A DNA stretch of 64,000 nt from Ga0077555 sp050187415. GTDB lineage: Bacteria > Pseudomonadota > Alphaproteobacteria > Rhizobiales > Hyphomicrobiaceae. The translations under genes were made by a program, and so were the position numbers. The stretch is from assembly GCA_050187415.1 (NCBI GenBank), contig JBFWXN010000001.1, positions 109,843 through 173,842 of the forward strand, in the 5' to 3' direction. Numbering within the stretch: position 1 is the first letter of the stretch; every line of letters starts with the position of its first letter. Positions 59,994 through 64,000 of this stretch are shown here, in pieces. A model generated the notes under the pieces. The model was given only the letters and a program-made list of their open reading frames with translations. It was not told where the DNA came from and searched no databases.

Positions 59994-61325
59994 TTAGACG
60001 ACGGCGTCATAGAGGGATCGGACGCGCTCCGAATAGACCGCCGGCGAGAACATTTCTGCCCGCATCTTGCCTCGCCGGCTCAGTTCCGAGCATAGGTCAT
60101 CGTCGCGATCGAGTTCGCGAATGGCGAGCGCCATGGCTTCGATGTCGTAGGGATCAACGATGCGCGCCGCCTCGCCAGCAATCTCCGGCAGCGAGGACAC
60201 GTTGGACGTCATGACCGGCGTGCCGAGCAGCATCGCTTCCAGGACAGGCAGTCCAAAGCCCTCATAGATCGAGGGAAATAGCAGGGCTCTCGCGCCTCGG
60301 ATCAGCGAGACCAGATGATCGAGCGGCAAGTACGATAGACGTCTGACGCTGCGCTCAGGCCGAATACGTTCGTCCTTCATGCGGTAGGAGAGAAACTGCT
60401 CGCTGTTGAGCTTTTCCATCAGTCCATCGTTGAGCCAGCCCGGGCCGCCTGCGATGACCAGCGGCTTGGTGACGCCAGAGGCCGCATAAGCGTCTATGAG
60501 ACGACCTACGTTCTTCTTTGGCTCGAGCGCGCCAACAAACAAGAAGTAGTTGCCAAACTCGAGACCGAACACCGACTCGATCTCGTTGGAAATGGCAGTC
60601 TCATCGCGCGTCATCAGGCGCTCGGGTAAACGCACGGCCTGGTAGGTATTCGAAATCCGTCGCTCTTCGATGCCGGTGAGCCGCATGATGTCCCGCCGCG
60701 AGAACTCCGATACGGTCACGATGTGGTCTGCGACCCGGCACAACTCTCTGATGACGTTCAGGAAATACTTCTTGTTGTCGAGCGTGGCGAAGGGCAGCCT
60801 GAGTGGCACGATGTCATGGATCGTGTAGATATTGGGACAGCCCTTGAGGGCAATCGGTGCCGGACGCGCACTATGGAAGAGCCTCGGAGGCGACCGCATG
60901 GCGACCGGTAGGCGTCGGCGATAGCGCTTGAAATAGTGTCGCTCGCGACGCGTCAAATGCGTGATCGCATGAATGCGATCGAACGCCGAAAAGCGATCGG
61001 ATGCATGCTGGCTTACGGTTTGAAACGCGGGCAGTTCGATGGGTTTGGCGGCGAATGGCAGTATACTGGCCTCCGCCACAAGAGCGCCTGCCTCGTCGAG
61101 CCAAGTGCTCTTCCTGTCCGCATCGAAGAAGGTGACCTCGGCAAGGGTCGCGTCCTTCTGATCAAGCCCCCGACTGCTGCCGACCAGAAGCTCTGTGGTG
61201 AAACCGGCGCTCCGCGCTGCAGTGCCGAGTTGGCGCGCATAGGTCGCGATCCCCGTGCCCGACGCGAGCGTCAGATCATTCCCCTCGACAATCACGCGCT
61301 TCGGCAACCCGGCTTCGTCCGTCAC
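59994..61325 (-). CDS. Family 4 glycosyltransferase
   Basis: 443 residues, GT-B fold. The donor-binding half has the typical pattern FLFVGALEPKKNVGRLIDAY and ALLFPSIYEGFGLPVLEAML with the E-x7-E element; the N-terminal half has IYTIHDIVPLRLP and HIVTVSEFSRRDIM. It adds a sugar from a nucleotide donor to a glycan at the cytoplasmic membrane face. Its ATG overlaps the FkbM gene stop by four bases (ATGA), so the two are coupled. It is the last gene before tRNA-Arg, on the opposite strand. Confidence 0.93.
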   Translation of the reverse strand: MTDEAGLPKRVIVEGNDLTLASGTGIATYARQLGTAARSAGFTTELLVGSSRGLDQKDATLAEVTFFDADRKSTWLDEAGALVAEASILPFAAKPIELPAFQTVSQHASDRFSAFDRIHAITHLTRRERHYFKRYRRRLPVAMRSPPRLFHSARPAPIALKGCPNIYTIHDIVPLRLPFATLDNKKYFLNVIRELCRVADHIVTVSEFSRRDIMRLTGIEERRISNTYQAVRLPERLMTRDETAISNEIESVFGLEFGNYFLFVGALEPKKNVGRLIDAYAASGVTKPLVIAGGPGWLNDGLMEKLNSEQFLSYRMKDERIRPERSVRRLSYLPLDHLVSLIRGARALLFPSIYEGFGLPVLEAMLLGTPVMTSNVSSLPEIAGEAARIVDPYDIEAMALAIRELDRDDDLCSELSRRGKMRAEMFSPAVYSERVRSLYDAVV

Positions 61326-62236
61326 TGGCGCGGCTCCAAGAGCAGCAACTGGTCTTCCCCGACCTTCTGACCCAGGAGCTCGTGATCAGTGACCGGTTGC
61401 AAGTCGCTGTTGAAATCGAGCGACCGGATCTCGGCGAATGATCGTCGAAGGTTCTTCACGAAGCCCAGAGCGTCGCTATAGCGAGCGGCATTGAACTCGA
61501 GCAGGACGCGCGGCCCATGCCGGGTGATGGTTTCCGCCATCCCCGTCAGAATGTCGGCCTCGGCCCCTTCCGCGTCGATCTTGACCAAATCCACCCGATC
61601 GAGCCCGCGCAGAAGATCATCCAGTGTAGCGCTTGCAACAGCGATCGATCCTTCTCTCGGCTGCGAAATCACCGTAGCGTTCTTGGGCTCGCCGTCCGGC
61701 ACGAAAAGGTGCACTTGGCCCTCGGCTCCATTGCCAAGGGCGCATTCCATAACGCGCGTCCGCGACGAATGCCCATTCAGATCGACCGAGCGACGCAAAA
61801 AGCCGGCGGTCACCGGCACCGGCTCGATGGCAATGACTTGTCCGCCCGGTCCGACAGCCTCGCCGAACAGCACCGAGTAATAGCCAAAATTGGCACCCAC
61901 ATCGACAACGGTCATGCCGGGCTTGACGATCCGCGCAAAAAATTGCGTGAGCCACATCTCCCAGAAGCCGTCGAGCATGACATGACAGCCAAAGCCCGTG
62001 TCCTTGGTCGACAGAAACAATTTCAAACTGCCGAGGATGCGCGTCAGAACCCGATCATCACCGAGATAGACCGTTTGAACGCGGGACCTGATCGCAACTT
62101 CAGCGTCAGCGCGCGACAGTGCACCGATCTCCGCGATCGTCAGGTTCTGCATATGTTGCCCCGCATAAGTCAGCCGGTTTGTGACATAGTTGCCAATCGA
62201 CAGCAAACCTCGGCCGCGGTTCCCCTGAAAGAACAT
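61322..62236 (-). CDS. FkbM-family SAM-dependent methyltransferase
   Basis: 304 residues from ATG 62236, with AGGAG about ten bases upstream; ATG 62152 (MQNLTIAEIG) is a credible alternative. SAM-binding motif I is TVVDVGANFGYYSVLFGE near 110-125, followed by VIAIEPVPVTAGFLRRSV and the FkbM-typical VDLVKIDAEGAEADIL. Such enzymes O-methylate sugars or polyketides. Coupling with the downstream GT4 gene points to modification of a surface glycan. Its start is only 30 bases from the divergent unknown gene. Confidence 0.92.
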   Translation of the reverse strand: MFFQGNRGRGLLSIGNYVTNRLTYAGQHMQNLTIAEIGALSRADAEVAIRSRVQTVYLGDDRVLTRILGSLKLFLSTKDTGFGCHVMLDGFWEMWLTQFFARIVKPGMTVVDVGANFGYYSVLFGEAVGPGGQVIAIEPVPVTAGFLRRSVDLNGHSSRTRVMECALGNGAEGQVHLFVPDGEPKNATVISQPREGSIAVASATLDDLLRGLDRVDLVKIDAEGAEADILTGMAETITRHGPRVLLEFNAARYSDALGFVKNLRRSFAEIRSLDFNSDLQPVTDHELLGQKVGEDQLLLLEPRQ

Positions 62237-62266
62237 CGGGCGCTTGCTCCTCGTCGCGGTATTTTC

Positions 62267-63256
62267 ATGGTCTCCCCCTCACGTCCCGGAATTCTGATTG
62301 TCAGCCCACCCGGTCCGCTGGGAGCCTGGATCTATGACGTCGTCGGTTCGCTGGCCAAGCACTCTGGCGTCGGCGTCCGCCATATCGATCGCAACGAAAA
62401 GCTTGCCGCCGTGCCTGATGCCGTCCATCTGTGCCAGTATCCGAGCCTGTCTGCCATCCAGGCGATCGAGGCTGGACTGCTCCTTCCGGTCGCGATCATC
62501 TGCGATCCTCTCGATACCGCAGCGCGTCTTGTGGCCGCCAAGATGTCGCTGCTCGAGGCCATCAGAGCTTTGACCGGATCCATGGTGGGCCACCTCGCCA
62601 TCGGTCGCACGTCGCGCTCGCGGTTGATCTTTGCTCAACTCGACGTGGCGGGGTCGGTCATCGAGCGCCGCATCGCTCAGGCGCTTCAACTGCCATCCGA
62701 GCGCCAGCCCGCAGCGCACGGCGAGACTCTGCATGAGATTCTCGATAGGAAGACCGCCGGCGCTCACAAGGTAGCCTTCGACGACGAGCAGGCCCGCATT
62801 ATCGAGCAAACGACCGGCGCGCTGTTGGCCTTCGCCGAGGGCTCGACCGACAAACCCCTGATCTGGCCAATCGATGTTCTCTTTTCCGGCGACAGACCGA
62901 ACCAAGTCGCGCCTCGCGTGGCACACGTCACAGGGCCCTCGCGCATCATGCTCTACGGCCCCTACCTGCATCTGCCGCCGTCTCGGTATGACGTTGAAAT
63001 CATAATCGCGTTTTCAGGCTTGATCGAGGATATCCCGTTCCTCTTCGAAGTGCATGCCGGAGACACTTGTCTTGCCCAATACCGCATCGCCGGACGCCCG
63101 ACAGGGGGGTATCGCGGGCGCCTGCAATTCGAGGTCTCCGACCCGGTCGCACCAGTCGAGATCAGGTTGCGTAACGAGCAAGGCTCGATCGAAGGCGAAG
63201 TCGCCCTCGTCGAGCTGCGCCTGTCGCCGGTTCAATCGGAAATCTCGCGTTCGTAG
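62267..63256 (+). CDS. Protein of unknown function in the glycan-like cluster
   Basis: About 329 residues from ATG 62267. No ribosome site stands out, and the frame stays open far upstream against the FkbM gene, so the start is uncertain. The first 190 residues look alpha/beta with a nucleotide- or sulfotransferase-like start (ILIVSPPGPLGAWIYDVVGS) and conserved-looking CQYPSLSAIQAIEAG. The last 110 residues look beta-rich (RIMLYGPYLHLPPSRYDVEI, EVSDPVAPVEIRLRNEQGS), like a carbohydrate-binding or structural beta domain. I do not recognise the family. It overlaps the convergent GNAT-like gene by 25 bases. Confidence 0.7.
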   Translation: MVSPSRPGILIVSPPGPLGAWIYDVVGSLAKHSGVGVRHIDRNEKLAAVPDAVHLCQYPSLSAIQAIEAGLLLPVAIICDPLDTAARLVAAKMSLLEAIRALTGSMVGHLAIGRTSRSRLIFAQLDVAGSVIERRIAQALQLPSERQPAAHGETLHEILDRKTAGAHKVAFDDEQARIIEQTTGALLAFAEGSTDKPLIWPIDVLFSGDRPNQVAPRVAHVTGPSRIMLYGPYLHLPPSRYDVEIIIAFSGLIEDIPFLFEVHAGDTCLAQYRIAGRPTGGYRGRLQFEVSDPVAPVEIRLRNEQGSIEGEVALVELRLSPVQSEISRS

Positions 63257-64000
63257 AGCCGGTAGGTCTTCACCGGCGCGCCGGCCGTCAAACGTGCGAG
63301 GCTCAGCATCGGCTGATTGGATTCGAGCACCCACGAGAACTCCACCCAATCAAGGTCATACCCGCGACCGAGTTGAATGAGCTCTGCGACCAATAGCGAA
63401 AGCACGGCTGGGCCGATGGCGGTCTTCTGATACGCTTTGCGCAGGCCCATCAATGGAACCCGCGCCGTCTTCCAGCGATCACGCCAAATTTCGTGAGCCA
63501 GGCGCGCCCAGTTGAAGGGCAGGAGGCGTCCGTCGAACGGAGCGATAAGCCGGTTCACGTCGGGCAGTACAACCATGAAGGCGGACGGTTTGCCGTCGAT
63601 CTCGACGAACCAGGCGAATTTGGACCGCAGGATCGGCCTCAGATCCCGGGCGAGGGATTGAATTTCGGCCTGCGCAAAGGGAACGAAGCCCCAGTTTTCG
63701 CTCCAGGCATCGTTGAAGATCTCGCAGGCAAGAGCGACCTCCTCCCGGAACCGAGACATTTCGAGATTGCGGATCCGCACCCGGCCCGACCGGGATGCGA
63801 GTTGCGCCAGCCGGTGGATCTGGTCCGGCGTGTCGTCCGGCCGCATGCGGAACGCGTAAAGATCCATAGCCTTGCGGTAGCCACAGGTCTCGAGCAGATC
63901 ACCGGCCCAGGGAGGCGCGTGGCTCGTGAGGATTGCGGGCTGGCTCTCGAAACCTTCCACAAGCATGCCGCAGTCTTCGTTGACGGACAGGTTGAAAGGG
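63232..64000 (-). CDS. GNAT-like protein, truncated by the right edge
   Basis: About 256 residues visible; the frame stays open to base 64000 and reads FNLSVNEDCGMLVEGF across the apparent ATG at 63966, so the N-terminus lies outside. The pattern (P)FNLSVNED-GMLVEGFESQPA with later AFMVVLPDVNRLIAPFDGRL and NQPMLSLARLTAGAPVKTYR is that of a large GNAT-like family common in Rhizobiales, usually annotated as an acetyltransferase without a known substrate. It overlaps the end of the convergent unknown gene. Confidence 0.85.
   Translation of the reverse strand, partial: PFNLSVNEDCGMLVEGFESQPAILTSHAPPWAGDLLETCGYRKAMDLYAFRMRPDDTPDQIHRLAQLASRSGRVRIRNLEMSRFREEVALACEIFNDAWSENWGFVPFAQAEIQSLARDLRPILRSKFAWFVEIDGKPSAFMVVLPDVNRLIAPFDGRLLPFNWARLAHEIWRDRWKTARVPLMGLRKAYQKTAIGPAVLSLLVAELIQLGRGYDLDWVEFSWVLESNQPMLSLARLTAGAPVKTYRLYEREISD

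Noticed and set aside
59541..60010. Minus-strand frames crossing tRNA-Arg, with protein-like segments such as PAGLEPATLCLEG
   Set aside because: A well-known artefact of translating the antisense strand of a tRNA.

Overview
The window is GC-rich (about 60-65% by eye), densely coded on both strands and lacks spliceosomal or phage features. Gene content suggests an alphaproteobacterium of the order Hyphomicrobiales (Rhizobiales): YajC-SecD-SecF followed by an Mth938-like and a squalene/phytoene-synthase-like gene, an ArsR-methyltransferase fusion controlling metF/metH, the UDG-NYN-folK neighbourhood, a DUF815 ATPase, an HWE-type sensor kinase and a large SGNH hydrolase. The family (Xanthobacteraceae/Hyphomicrobiaceae-like) is inference only.

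Layout. 1-1.7 kb: a left-truncated ECF sigma factor, a membrane protein in the anti-sigma position and a Spy/CpxP-like periplasmic protein. 1.8-6.5 kb, minus strand: PepN, a DapA-like aldolase with an altered active site, and a DnaJ-like chaperone. 6.7-12.9 kb: an ABC exporter, a two-gene TolQ/MotA plus OmpA/MotB-like stator pair, an inositol monophosphatase and a MarR-GNAT fusion. 13.0-19.6 kb: an accessory catabolic block in which a minus-strand unit (MetY-like, alpha/beta hydrolase, gamma-glutamyltransferase, unknown) diverges from an SMP-30-like lactonase and an LLM oxidoreductase. 19.7-25.8 kb: DUF815 and the Sec accessory operon with attached genes. 25.8-33.6 kb: a secreted SGNH hydrolase, sulfotransferase, alcohol dehydrogenase, GpmI, an AcuI-like reductase, and a self-contained transcription unit for a 27-residue membrane peptide. 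33.8-39.8 kb: the methionine/one-carbon operon (ArsR-methyltransferase, MetF, and MetH split into two genes) with a palindromic operator over its promoter. 39.9-46.1 kb: a membrane protein, MlaC-like protein, uracil-DNA glycosylase, NYN nuclease, FolK, tRNA-Lys(CTT), a cupin and a PAS-GAF-HWE kinase. 46.1-59.7 kb: accessory genes, namely an orphan peptide-type binding protein, a JmjC-cupin/CelD-GNAT pair, nitroreductase, Baeyer-Villiger monooxygenase, CoA-transferase, SDR, a secreted di-CxxCH protein with a DUF4384-like tail, and tRNA-Arg(TCT). 60.0-64.0 kb: a surface-glycan-like cluster (GT4 glycosyltransferase, FkbM methyltransferase, an unknown protein, and a right-truncated GNAT-like protein).

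How they work together. Housekeeping blocks (Sec accessory complex, methionine synthesis, DNA repair/folate, tRNAs) alternate with accessory catabolic and envelope genes. I see no CRISPR array, insertion sequence, integrase or complete known defence system. The best candidates for something little described are the 27-residue peptide unit, the JmjC-cupin/CelD pair, the di-haem DUF4384-type protein and the coiled-coil stator pair. Each is proposed from sequence reading only.
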